Translations under genes and position numbers: made by a program
In this document: positions 12,283 through 24,600 of the stretch, in pieces
Position numbering within the stretch: position 1 is the stretch's first letter
How the letters are laid out: each line of letters starts with the position of its first letter
From: Polytrichum commune
Lineage: Eukaryota > Streptophyta > Polytrichopsida > Polytrichales > Polytrichaceae
Direction of reading: 5' to 3'
NCBI GenBank assembly: GCA_950295325.1
Contig: OX485808.1
Span: 25,562,527-25,626,526, forward strand
Length of the DNA: 64,000 nucleotides
The notes under the pieces: generated by a model
Database searches by the model: none
What the model was told of the DNA's origin: nothing
Seen by the model: only the letters and a program-made list of their open reading frames with translations

Positions 12283-14164
12283 CAATCTTTCTGTATACTT
12301 GTCTCCTAAATGCACTGGACACTCCAAATGATACGACCTTGTGAATTTAATACCCTTACTGGCACTTTTGTTTCCTGCTGCCACAGCGTAGATAGATAAA
12401 TAGATAGATAGGTAGCACACCATCTTTGGAGTGAGTTTGATGTTCCCAACTGTATAGACATTTTTCTGCGTGCCTAGGCAACCCAATTTGTGTCTGAAAG
12501 AGGATTTTCACTGTCACGCTCATACAAAAAGAAAAGGTTAACAATTGATTCTTTTGTAGCCAATCAAAACATCAAGCAATGGAAACCCAAAAATCAAGTT
12601 TGTGATGGGGTCCCTGTTTTAGTGGATTCCAGATACATGGACGTGCAGATACTGTAAGATTTGAGAGTAATTTAGACATTGTATTTCACATACATTATGG
12701 TATTTTGTTTCCCACAATGAACATGTTCATGGGAATCTTGGTGAGAAGAGAAATAGACTGCACTTTCTGCGAGTCTGGGATCAGTTATAGATTTGTGGTA
12801 CAGTTTGTGATGCACTTTGCAATGTAGGTTGATGTAGATTCTATTCAGAATATCTGCATCATAAACAAGTCAATCTTTGCACAAGTTTTTGCATTTATTT
12901 GTTTTGTAGCATTATAACACTTCCTGTGTAGAAACCAAGCAACCTGATAGGCAAACACATGCTGTGGAAGGAACTCTGCAGGAAACACTACAAGGAACAC
13001 TTGTCGTTAGCAGTGTTATAGATTTGGATACCCCAAATCTTCCTGAAGTGGCTGAGCACCGGAGCTGACGACCTGTGATCCTTGTGGTGAAAGTAGTACC
13101 CTGGATTATCGAGACACACTGATATTTTAATGGATATTTCCAAAAATTGTGTAACTTACTAAGTTTCACACTAAATTTCAAACCTTTTGAAAGACTTCCT
13201 GGATGGTATAGTATCATTTTTTTGGTAATATTTTTATAAGAGGCTGGTATCATAAAATGAGTATAATATGTTTCAATAATAAAATAATGGTAAATGGACA
13301 CGCTAACTTTTAGACAATGTAGTGTTTGGCTGAGTCATTAACTATATATGACTAAGTTAGAAAGATTGTGATCTAAAAGTTAGTTTGAGATGCAGGAGTG
13401 TATACAATCAAAAATTAGTGTAATCTTTTGTAATTAGCGTCTGGTCATATTATATTCTTAACATGCCAGCACGTACTAGAGAAGTCATGTGTCAGGAACT
13501 AACATCATTGCTGTTGTTTCTGAGCTTCTCCCAAATATCACACATCAAGGATATGTCTTCCCTTAGAAAATAAAACCTTTAGAAATTGTAGATGAGATTA
13601 TGCAACGTGGTTGGAAGATGTTGTCAAATCTGGTTTCAAATTTTGAAATCCAAATTCAAAGAAAGGAAGAGTGCTGGAATTACCCCCATGGGTTAGTATG
13701 CACCTCATGGTTTTCCATGAATGCATGGATCAATATGGAACTTGGCCTTTAGGTACATGCCATTCAGGACATCTGAATGTAGATTTTGTATTAACATGAA
13801 CATTATGACCACCATCTCAATGCTCTTGATAATTTGTTTGCAATTGGCCCCGCCGACAACCATAGTTGACGGGTAGAGAGGGGATTATTGTATACGAGTG
13901 TACCTCTCATCCATCCAACATTATAACTTGACCTCCTATAAGTTTGTTGTCCATTCATCTTAAATGATCTTAACAAATTAATTTGGGGTCTTTAAAGCTA
14001 ATTTTAGTGTCAAATCAATTAAAAAGTAACATCCAAATTGCATACTAGGTATTTCAAGGTTTTATGTTGGATGAATGAGAGGTATGCTTGAATATGATAA
14101 TTTTCTCTCTCCTGTTGACAACGACTCGTTTACCCTCACCCTTTTACAAACCTTGGCTCATAAG
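12283..14164. other. 3' region and spacer between ZFYVE26-like and FtsZ1 genes
   Basis: AT-rich DNA after the stop at 12282. The first few hundred bases are probably the 3' UTR. A 53-codon open stretch follows a splice-acceptor-like TTGTTTTGTAG at 12900-12910, but nothing supports its use. No other gene is seen. Confidence 0.6.
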
Positions 14165-14760
14165 CTAGATGTGTTTACTTTGATTACTTGTCTTAATTAA
14201 ATACCTATTTAAGTGGTATGTGGTCATGTGTGGCTCCAAGAATGGATATCGAAAAGAAATGTATTTAAAAGAGATTGGACGATGTATTCAAAATATGATA
14301 ACCATTGTAAGTTCAATGATCAACATAATTGGGGAGGATGCTATATGAACTAGATGACTATCAAGAGGAGGGTGGATGATGAGCTTTGAAGGCAATGAGT
14401 CATCCACCTCCTTATAATAATTATTGATTTTAACCAATATGCTCATGAATGTAAACTATAAGTTTTGAACAAAATGTTGTTTGTATGGACAGATAAAGCA
14501 AAGAGTCATTGGTAGTGCTCTCCACTTGGATGAGCGCCCTGTTGTGACCATTTAATGAGCACAAGAATCTTTATCTTCATAACAAATAAGGGTATTCACA
14601 TGTTATGAGGAAAATGGCTACGGCCTCGATCTGGATTTGCTAACCATCTTGTCATCTTGTACTAATTGCATGTTTCATATCCTTGGAGAAGTGGGCTAGT
14701 CAAGAATAGTAACCATTTACGATCCATCTACCTTATGACAAGAGCATTCAGTACTGTAAA
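14165..14760 (+). repeat. Dispersed repeat family 4, long copy
   Basis: Shares long ordered blocks with 36015-36430: TGTGGCTCCAAGAATGGATA, TCAAAATATGATAACCATTG, TGAGCACAAGAATCTTTATC and GGAGAAGTGGGCTAGTCA. This copy carries about 130 extra bases (around 14345-14480) absent from the other. Confidence 0.65.
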
Positions 14761-15123
14761 ACCTCCCACCCTTATTGAATCATGATATACACAGTAGATA
14801 TTTTGGTCCTTTAGGTGACTTGTTAGCGACCCCCCGAAACACCGGGTTCATATTCACCCGTCACTCACCGGGGTCACCCGTCTCGCCCTGGGCCCCGAGC
14901 ACTCCTCTTAGAGCCTGACCTCCCTTACGCCTGCTCCTTTGTTTTTCCTCGCAATCGTCTCTCCACATTCGGAGAGAACATTCGGCTCCCATCACACTTG
15001 GATGCCATTGCAACTTATTCACATGCACAAATCTTGTGCTATCGTTCCCATTCTACCCGTCTATCCCGTCCAGTTGGCGGCTTCAAGTCTGAGCAGAGCG
15101 GCAGAGAGCAGAAAGAGGAAGAG

Positions 15124-15153
15124 GAGCTCGAGCTGAGCTGAGCTGAGCTGAGC
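15124..15153 (+). repeat. GAGCT pentamer repeat in the FtsZ1 5' UTR
   Basis: About five tandem AGCTG/GAGCT units end 17 bases before the FtsZ1 start codon. A GC-rich stretch at 14825-14910 lies further upstream and may be promoter-proximal. Confidence 0.7.
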
Positions 15154-15169
15154 ATTTTCAAAATTCGGC

Positions 15170-18100
15170 ATGGAGTTGATGATGGCGGGGCTAAGCCCAT
15201 GCCCATCATCTTCATCGACGACCTCTGTTTCCCCATGCCATTCTCATCATCGAGGTAGCATCTCCTCACCATCGCTGCTGCGGAGGACGATGACACAATG
15301 GCAAGCTTCAAGACCTTCCAATACACAATTCTGGGGTGAGAAGCCACAACTGCAGATGTGTAAAATGGAAGAGAGGGAGGGAAGATTTTGGAGAAGGAGC
15401 TTTGTCAGGGCTTTGGGTTCAAGCATTGAGGGCGCTCGTATCAAGGTCATCGGTGTTGGGGGCGGTGGGAACAACGCTGTTAATCGAATGATTGGAAGCG
15501 GAATCCAGGTTCGATTTTCGTTTCTTTGCATTTCTGGACCCCGTACCTTGTATCTTTAGTTGCGAAAAAAATTGCCCAGAAAATGCGAAGGGTGTCGTGA
15601 GCAGCGAAATTTTGTGTGGCGAGCCTCCGGCCCTCGGGGCGGGGACTTTCTCTGTTGACCTTCTGTGGGACAGACTTGACACCCCAGTTTCTGGGAGGAA
15701 ATCCCAGTATAGAGGTTTTTGTATGAATGAGCAATCTGTATGAGCAGGTTGTTTGGAGTGAGGTTTGGCCGGGGGGAGCATTTTGTGTTTTCTTGGATAT
15801 AGCTCTTTAGCAAGTATATTGCTTGAGGCATGAAACCTTTCCTCAGTTACAACTGCGGTGATTCTTGATATTTTTGTGCGACACAAGATCAGTTCATCTA
15901 TGTGTGGACATTGAAAATTTCAAGAAAGCCTGATTTCTCGAGCTATCTAGGATGACAACGACATGACAATTTGTGCTTCGTGCCTTACCCACACATCCTA
16001 CCTCCTAGTGCCATCACTGCCGTTTAGCCGGTATTTCTGTTGTATAGTGAAAAGCATAAACCCCTCTCGAGATGCTATCAGAAAATAAGAGAAAATGGAC
16101 ACATCTTATCCTATGGTTCTTTTTTTCTTTTTCTTTCTTTCGTCCTTTCTTTCATACCGAGTTTTCTGTTGGAGGATGCTCCAGGTCTTTGCTGGCGGAC
16201 TTTGGGTTTTAGGTGTCCGCCATAGATGAAGAAGTTTAGGCCTCATGTATTGTGACTCTAATAGCTTTATGGCATGGGGAAGGCAATATTCAGTTTAGTC
16301 TCGGCTTTCTGAATCTTCATTTACAGAGGTGAGGGCAATCTCTTTGATGAACCACAACGAGAGGAAAAATAAATTGTGGATACAGAAATATGCAATTTGT
16401 GTGATTCTTTCTGTGAAGACAAAGTTGCAAGGTACGTATGGAATGGCTATCAAGGTCTACAAATTCCTCAGATATGAATGGAGGAATTGCTGGTTGTTAG
16501 TTATCCCTGCTATAGAACTATGATTTGACGAATAGGACCCCGTTTGTGTAGCAGAGGAGAATGTTGAATCTGGTGTGTGGATGCTTAAGGTGTTTTGGTC
16601 CTTAAGAATATGGATGACGACAATGGTGGTGGTTTCTACGTTGTATGATCAATTTTTTTCCATAAACACAGTAACAAACCTGGTTAGGGCCTGGAAGTTC
16701 AATCAGCCAGTGTACAAGCAGGGACTAGGTATATCCATGTGAACTTCTCAAAAGTAGTCAGGTGTCATACCTATATTTCTTTATGTACATATGTTTGCTT
16801 AAGACGTTTTCTGTGATTTTTCTGCAGGGTGTTGACTTTTGGGCAATCAACACAGATTCACAAGCGTTGATCCAGTCTGCAGCAACACATCGCATCCAAA
16901 TTGGCGAGGAATTAACACGGGGACTTGGTGAAGTGCACAACTGAACCATTGTTATTTGCAGAAAGTCGGCAAAAAGAAAACTCTTCTCAATTCAAAAGAC
17001 TACTTTGTTGATTACACTCTATATAGATATAAGGCGAGCTATTTGATTACCTGACTCCATGTTAACGAATATTATAAAAGTAAGATGTAAGGAAATGTAT
17101 GATCTTTGTGCAATTTCCATGTATAACTGTTGTTGGAAATGAGTTCCCATCTGGTGCATCTCAAACAATCTTTACTGATTAGAGGCAGTCAGAACGTCAA
17201 CTTTGGTTGGTTATACCCATGCAGTAGTTGATTATAAGTTATCAACCTAGGAATATGTAAGCAATTGGTTCTGGATCGTATAAGCTGTAAAAACCATGAC
17301 TTATTAGAGTTGTCCTTTAACTCAACTTGACTTTTGGTCGGGAGTTGGTTGTTTTTCATACAACCCTTCCATGTTTGGTAAGTTTGTGGTGCATGCTTGG
17401 AGGTAATGTGAAGGTTTGAACGAAGAACATGCTATATTGGTTCATTGAGGGTCAAATCCATTTTGGCATGCCAAGAGGTGCTAAATGAGTTTGGCCCTGA
17501 ATGAAGCGAAATGGGTTGCTCATCATTCAATATCAAACTCTACCTTCGAGCATGCACCACAAGTGGAAAGAAAATTAATGATATTGTATGCAAAGGTACC
17601 AATGGACAACCATAGGGCTCCCGAAAAATAGTCTTTGAGTTAAAGGATAACCAAGCTATGTCGTTGGAGACTGGATGACTTGATTCTATTCTATTTCTAC
17701 ATAATAACAAATTAGGATGTCACCAAAAAGGGACATTGTGGGAGCTCCAATGTGTGTTTATAGTTGAGTTCCCCAGTGAGCAAGAGTTAAATATTCTTCC
17801 CATTTCTGTTGGACACATTAATAATGTTGAATGAAATGTTACTACAGGTACTGGTGGGAAACCCCACCTTGGTGAGCAGGCAGCAGAGGAATCAATAGAG
17901 GCCATCTCTGCAGCTGTGACAGATGCTGACCTTGTGTTCATAACGGCAGGCATGGGCGGTGGGACAGGCTCTGGAGCTGCCCCTGTGGTTGCACGCATGT
18001 CAAAAGAGGCTGGCCACCTCACTGTTGGGGTTGTCACTTATCCTTTCACATTTGAGGGGCGACGGAGAAGCCAGCAAGTAAGCTTGTTTGTTGACATTCT

Positions 18101-18677
18101 CTTTGGAAATGCATTCAGCATGTAAGATAAATGTGTCTTAAATGCTTAGTTTCTGTTGTCTTCCTTGAATTTCAAGTTGGATTTCAGAGTTAGGAGTTTA
18201 TTGGATTTGCAACTGTGATATGAGATTTTGGCAACAATCTGTTTTTTTGAGCTCCCCTGTTTCTGCTATGATTTTTCAAAGTCAAAAATGTCGGAGGCAT
18301 AAAACAACCAAGAACCCATAATGATTATGGTTCTCAACAACTTTTGAGCATGCAGTCCAATCTCTTCTTGACATGTGCCTTATAGTGTCCTTTCATAGAT
18401 CCACACTTAATTGCACTCAAATATAGGTGCCTGGTTGAGATAAGTAACTGAATTAGGCCTTTTTACTTAAGAGAATACTCTGATTGCCTCACACGGTCAA
18501 GGATTCACCACTTTGAATACCACCGACAAGCCTCTAAGGCCAAATTAACCCTTAATGGTCCAAGAGGAGAAGGTTTTTGGATTACTTTCTGACATATTTA
18601 GTTTAAATTGTTTAAAGTGACCCTCTAAAATTATCCTGTATATCATACCCATTATTCCAATTGGAGCATTTATGCAA

Positions 18678-18732
<55 letters not shown>

Positions 18733-20487
18733 AGCTTGTATAATTACCTACATACGACATATATATATATATATATAATCACTGTTAGCACATATGACTT
18801 TATTTTAACTTCCTCTTTTGAACAGGTTGTACAAATATGGATTCAATAATCTGATACTTGTTGAGGGTTGTCCTTTTGTATAAACACATCCCTGGTCCTT
18901 TAAGGGTTAAGTAGGGTAATTCTGGGTGGGAGGGATGCAGGCACTGGAGGCAATAGAGCAGCTGCGAAGTTCAGTGGACACTCTTATTGTCATTCCCAAC
19001 GATCGTCTACTGGATGTGTCTGAAGAACAAACGCCTCTTCAGGATGCATTTCTTCTTGCAGACGACGTCCTCCGGCAGGGGGTTCAAGGCATTTCAGACA
19101 TTATCACTGTAAGGTTTTGTAAGTTTGACAAGTCGTTTGTAGGTTGACAAGTTGCAGCAACAACAACTTCTCTTTTTGTAAAGTACGGGTGTGATTTTTC
19201 TGAAGTATGGGTGCGTGATTTTTTAAAAGTGTTGGTTTATTGTGAGGAGGTTTATTTTTTATTTTCCATTTTTTATTTTTTTATCATATGTTGATTATGA
19301 GTCTGTCTGTCCTTGGTGATGCAGACACCAGGGTTGGTGAACGTGGATTTTGCAGATGTTAAAGCTGTGATGAGTAATTCCGGGACCGCCATGCTTGGTG
19401 TGGGCATGTCTACTGGCAAAAACCGTGCTGAGGAAGCTGCAATTCAAGCAGCATCAGCTCCCTTAATTGAACGCTCTATTGAAAGAGCAACAGGAGTAGT
19501 GTACAATATCACGGGCGGGAAGGACCTCACTCTGCAGGAAGTGAATCGTGTGTCTCAGGTATGCACAAAAGCCTTCCTAATGATATAAACTTCTTGTATG
19601 TGAGGCTTGAATTTTTCTAAAGTGTGCACTTCCTTTGTAACGTAAACCTTAAAGCCTGGATAAGAAGCCCAGTAATTTCTTTTTCAACATGATTAAGGTC
19701 CTGGGCTTAACCTGTACGTCATATATACACAATTTTATGAGCCTCCCAATATTTAAATTCTTATTCTATATAAGTGTTAATAGTGATTTTATATATAGTA
19801 GATCTACTATAATAGTGAATTTCCAATCCATATTCATAGATTTCAAAACCACCTAGTGGATGAGAACCAGTTGTAAGACTCCATAATTCCTGTTAGTAGT
19901 GATGATAAAAATACTGAGTGTTCGTGTGTGTATTCAAGGACACCCATGCTCTATATTTGAACCCAAATCTTCAATAACATCAAAGTATTCAACTGATTTG
20001 AAAAGTGCACTTGAAGAATGAGTTAATTTAGATGGGTCACTTTTGACAAAATGAGCTACAAATGGAAGTATGTAGCTCAAATACACGGTTTTATGCATGA
20101 AGAGGCCCAGATGGGGCCTTTTGGATGGTTAAGGGTTAAGGGCTGGATAAGTAAAGCCTTTTGAGTATATGCATTTGTTTAGTATTTCCATGTGTGTTTC
20201 TAAAGCTCAGGTATCTAAATGAGGTGGGTGGAATTGGGGTGCAGATTGTAACAGGATTGGCCGATCCATCAGCTAACATAATTTTTGGGGCAGTTGTGGA
20301 TGAACGCTACACAGGCGAAGTCCATGTCACCATCATTGCCACGGGCTTCTCACAAACATTGCAGAAATCCCTAGTGTATCCAAAAGCTGAGGTGTTGTCG
20401 AGGGGTGTAGAGTTCGTCCGGAAAGAGCCATCGTCACCCCCACCCTCAAGATTTCGTCAAGGTATTGGGAGCAAGGGGTTTTTGTAG
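15170..20487 (+). CDS. FtsZ1: Plastid division protein FtsZ1
   Basis: This is a tubulin-like GTPase that forms the stromal Z-ring in chloroplast division. Six exons (15170-15508, 16828-16927, 17848-18077, 18941-19108, 19325-19558, 20245-20487) give 437 aa in one frame. Residues 1-80 are rich in Ser, Thr and Arg with few acidic residues, like a plastid transit peptide. The GTP-binding loop [19 protein letters not shown] starts at residue 93. The tubulin signature GGGTGSG is at 183-189, and the T7 synergy loop NVDFAD at 285-290. The core is of FtsZ1 rather than FtsZ2 type ([41 protein letters not shown]). The short tail ends [13 protein letters not shown] and lacks the FtsZ2-type IPEFL motif that binds ARC6, as expected of FtsZ1. 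The ATG is the first in frame. Introns 2, 3 and 5 hold repeats of families 1, 2 and 3. Confidence 0.95.
17309..17651. repeat. Fold-back repeat family 1, copy 6 (in FtsZ1 intron 2)
   Basis: Ends TTGTCCTTTAACTCAA and TTTGAGTTAAAGGATAA pair almost perfectly. The centre TTTTGGCATGCCAAGAGG is palindromic. It shows that the family is not confined to one gene. Confidence 0.75.
18320..18460 (-). repeat. Dispersed repeat family 4, short reverse copy (FtsZ1 intron 3)
   Basis: CTTTTGAGCATGCAGTCCAA, GATCCACACTTAATTGCACT and CAAATATAGGTGCCTGG match the reverse complement of the 36.05-kb copy. It lies next to the family 2 copy in the same intron. Confidence 0.5.
18545..18910 (+). repeat. Dispersed repeat family 2, copy c (FtsZ1 intron 3)
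   Basis: Termini TTAACCCTTAATGGTCC and GGTCCTTTAAGGGTTAA are inverted complements, as expected of a terminal-inverted-repeat MITE. A TA/GA microsatellite has expanded inside it (18678-18728). Confidence 0.7.
18678..18777. repeat. TA and GA microsatellites
   Basis: (TA)12, then (GA)13, then a 40-base spacer and a second (AT)n run ending at 18777, all inside the family 2 repeat. Confidence 0.9.
19703..20150 (-). repeat. Dispersed repeat family 3, copy c (FtsZ1 intron 5)
   Basis: Reverse-oriented copy: TTTGAACCCAAATCTTCAA, CAACTGATTTGAAAAGTGCA, GAAGTATGTAGCTCAAATAC and AGGCCCAGATGGGGCCTT are complements of copy b in reversed order. Confidence 0.65.
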
Positions 20488-21627
20488 TAGTGCAACATCC
20501 TCCAATCCAACATGGTTGTTTGTACGATAGCAGCAGAGTTTTTAAATGATCAATCAATTTTGCACTTCCATTCATACCTTCAGGCGTTAAAATGGCTTCC
20601 TGGTACCATATTCCTAAAGGGAGAGAAGGTTCGCATTCTACTATGGTGGAAATCCACAAAAACTTACTAGAGAAAAGAGAAACTGTGTTTCTAGATGATT
20701 GAGTTTAGTGGACTAGAGAAAATCTTACTGTGTCATTTTTAAATATTGACCTGCAACAATGTAGGGCATTGTCTAAACAAGGGAAAGAAATTCATTAAAC
20801 ATGAGGCAATGTTACATGCTAAAGATTGAAACATAGGATTTGGGTTTTTTGGCCGGAACAGTGAGCATTCACTGGCAGGATGAGACTATTGACTTAGGTA
20901 AACCTGATCATGAAATTACAGGTATACAAATCTAAAGTCTCAGTCAAATCATGTCGTCCACAGCAATGTTCCAGATAGATTTCTCTTTAATTGTAGAAAT
21001 GAGCTTGATATTTTTCACATGAGGAGGGTCTAGTACCACTACACTTTGAGACCACTATGCACCTCAGCAGACGTGTATTTGGTTGTTTTTTTTCATATAC
21101 TCTTTGCTCATTGATGTCACAAGTTTAGAGCTGTCATCATTTTTGTGTCCAAGATCTGAAACAAACCTAGAATAAACTTTCAATTTTGCACAATCTCCAT
21201 TTAGTTGTGTGTCGCACTTGGAGGAGATTATAGGGAGGTTTCTGTTTCACCAATAAGGCAATGGTGGTTGTTGATTATGGCTGCTCTTGCTTGAATCTGA
21301 TCCTCCACCAATCAGCCCTTGGTTTGTAAAGAGTGCATTAAGAATAAGGGTTTGCAGCATGTCAGTTTTCTACAGAATGCTACCAGTGGCCCTTCTTCAG
21401 CCAACTGGTTAAGATACTGAGTTGAGATACTTGCATTCTACTTGCTGCAAAGAATGGGGCTATGTCGCTGCATTGAAAGGTTGACCTTGTTTTGCTTGGG
21501 GAGCATGTGTAGGCAAATTGTGACAGCATTTCTCAAACCCTTTCCCACTTTATCTCCCTCATACTCAAAAGGGGACGAGCCCCTCCACAGTAATGAACAT
21601 CTTGCCCAGATGATCAGAGTCCTTTGT
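20488..21627. other. Spacer between convergent genes
   Basis: About 1.1 kb between the stops of FtsZ1 (+) and the SDP1-like gene (-). It must contain both 3' UTRs and terminators. No ORF, repeat or clear polyadenylation signal stands out. Confidence 0.6.
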
Positions 21628-24600
21628 TTAGTGCTGCTCTAAACAGTACGGAGCAGCATCAATAGAGTTCAATTCCCCCAAAATGTTTCGTGAGTTCGAA
21701 CTTATCAAGTGTGTGTCATGAAACTTTTTCTCTTGATTACAATTATTGCCAGTAGGGCCTTCTAATACGGACATCGGTGAATTGTAACTCCCAGTGTCGT
21801 CCAAGACCTCTTGCTGATCTGCACTTTCTGTACCTGAATATGGGTTGACTGCCATAGTTTCCTCTCGAGATGATTGCAACTCACTCACGCCAATCATTGT
21901 TACCAAGGCGTTGTTGCCATCTGCCCTTCGCATTTCCTCCTTGGAAATGTGGGGAACCATTGGAATGGGATTAGACTCATCCAATTCCCTAGTAGGATCA
22001 ATATTGTGACCCTCCTCACTGATCAAGATGTCACTTGTGAGGAACAAAGGATTATTTCTTGTACATAAACAAAGATGGTCTAGCAGATAGTCATCAGTTC
22101 CCGAGTCGCTTGTGGCGTAGTATCCACGACTCTGCTCTTGGGGAGGCCCATAGTCTCTGGCTTGCGGATCATCTTCTGCCCACAACTGTGGCATGATGGT
22201 TGTCGTAGCCCAGCAGCCATTTTTAAATTGACCTGAGTGATTACTCCTAGGAGAACCTGGGTCATCAAGTGACGGATAGTTGTCCTCTCGACTAGTGCAA
22301 CTCAAGTCTCGAAGTTTGAAGCGGCTCAAACTAGAAATGATTTCGTCCAGCATAAGCTCTATTGAACAGCTTGCTTGAACAGCCGACAATTTGGCCCATG
22401 TACATCTTCGCCCTGCCATAGCTGTCTGCCGAAGATAGTCTGGTGAAGGGTCATTGTTTTGGGCACGGAGCATGGAGATGGCCTGTGCATAATGACAACC
22501 CTGTGAGCTCAATGTGTACAATGTGCTCAACGTCACATCTTGTAAAACAGTAAATTTCACTCATGGAGTTCCAGTTGATGGATTGTTTTGGTGAGCACAT
22601 GAAATCTGGCGTTGTGTTTGCTCGACACTCAGTAGTAGATTACCAACTTGTACCTTGTGAGATCTATCAATCACTCCCAATCCTCCCAACATCTAATTAA
22701 TTCTTCATATTCTGTTAATGAAGAATAGAGACTTTGTTTAGGATACCTGCCTCCTACTCTTAACATAGCAGTGATCACAAGCTCTTCATCTCTAACCTCT
22801 CCCACCAGGTCATACAAGAAGAATAGTGCATGATGTACTTGGTGGATATACCTGAGAAAATGTAATTGGCAAGATGATGTTGATGTCACCCTCCCATCGC
22901 TGAGCATAAAGGTTCGCAAAACCCTGTAGGCTGATTCCCAGGTCCACAAGCTGTGAAAATCGATGCCGTACCTCCTTCTCCACAAACTCTATGAGCTGCG
23001 AGTTGTGTGTACATAACACAGTAAATCATCAGCAACCGGTGGTCCCCATCCCTAAATACTGGTGATCTTGCACCAGATCAGCTCCAGGAGACCTTTAAAT
23101 TTTTCCACATGTCGGTCATTGACAAGAGATAGAACTCTCATTGGCAATTCCCAATGCAATTTTCAGGGTATTGTGTATCAGATGTGTGAACAACTCAACA
23201 ATACCAGAAACACTGTTGTCCTAAGTCTTGTTAGTTTCTTTCTTCAATTCTGGTTATATACCATTTTGATACTGACTTTGGATAACATCTGATGAGTACA
23301 CTCGCCTCAGTCAATTGCTCGAAACATCGGCTATATGGAACAAACCACGTAATCATTTCAAGTAGATGCATGATGCAGAGTAGGTTCGTTTCAATTCCTT
23401 CAGTTGCTACAGATCCCAGTGGCAGAGAAATGACCAGAGTGAGCACTTCGTCTATGTTGGCAAAGAGTGTAATAGGATTCTCACTTTGGTTCCAAGTATT
23501 GAGCGTTTTGGAGCAGAATCTTTGAAGTGTACCCAAGGTGCTAAGTATGGACTGGCCTGACTGATGATGAAATGGTTGACGTTGAAGAGTTCTCTCAGCT
23601 GCTGAAAAGGAATTTCTGCTTCCAAAACTGTGGCTCCCCCTGACCCATTTAAGGTCATCTGTATTCATACGACCAATTCTTCTCAGTTCGTACAATGTAT
23701 AGAAGAATAGCTGAGGCGGAAACTATGAGCATTTCAAGGATTAGCACATTGAGGTATGGGGTGACTCACTTTTGCGGGAGGCACATACGGCGCGATGTTG
23801 CTGTTTCGATCCTTGATCATCAGTTCAGGAGTGGAGAGCAGGCCAAGAGGAGGTGCACAAGACAATGCAGCAGCGCTCCATATGACAACATGCGGGGAGG
23901 TTAGATAGTTTAGAAACTGTGCTGGCTGGTTGCGCCCGACGCAAGCAGGTACCGAGATTCCCAAAACACGACCGGACAATTCATATGCCTCCTCAAAGGT
24001 GAGATCCCCCAAGAGGTCTCGCATGCTTTGTTGAAGTTTTTCAATTTCGTATGGGCTAGCTTCTTGAAAGCGCAAACGATGTGCAGCCACATAAACCGTG
24101 GTCAATTTCTCGTAGAAGCTTTTTGGAGGTGCAGGGTCATCAAATAATACTTGAAGCTCCAATATAGTCCTGGTGGTTGCAAAAGCGGCCACAACGGCAC
24201 CCATATTAGCCCCCACCACCAGGCTGGGAAACAACCGCCTCTCGACAAGGGTTCGGATAACCGAAGAATGGAAAGTTCCAAGTGCAACATCCCCGCTGAA
24301 CACAAGTGCGGTTCGGCCAAATTTCTGCCTTGTCTCGATGAAGAGTGAAAGTTTCTCATCAGAAGTGATCACTTTTGGGTCCATTTGGCATACTGCTTCA
24401 AGGTGTTTTCTGCACATTATCAACAAACCCAAAATGCCTCCATTGTTGATTAACCCTTAAATTTTGTATGCAGGGATGCAATCGTTCATGATAAACTTCA
24501 GTGTCTTCATTGTGGAGTGGAGTTTCAGTACTATGAAATTGCATAAGCTGAGATAGTCCCGAGGAAGGACAGAAATCCCTGAGTTCAAAGATCACACAGT

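Noticed and set aside
12910-13069. 53-codon open stretch after an acceptor-like TTGTTTTGTAG, downstream of the ZFYVE26-like stop
   Set aside because: The family's conserved C-terminus already ends at 12282, and no in-phase donor upstream links to it. Probably 3' UTR or spacer.
15170-20487. FtsZ2 rather than FtsZ1
   Set aside because: The [22 protein letters not shown] and [11 protein letters not shown] segments and the missing C-terminal IPEFL motif match FtsZ1.
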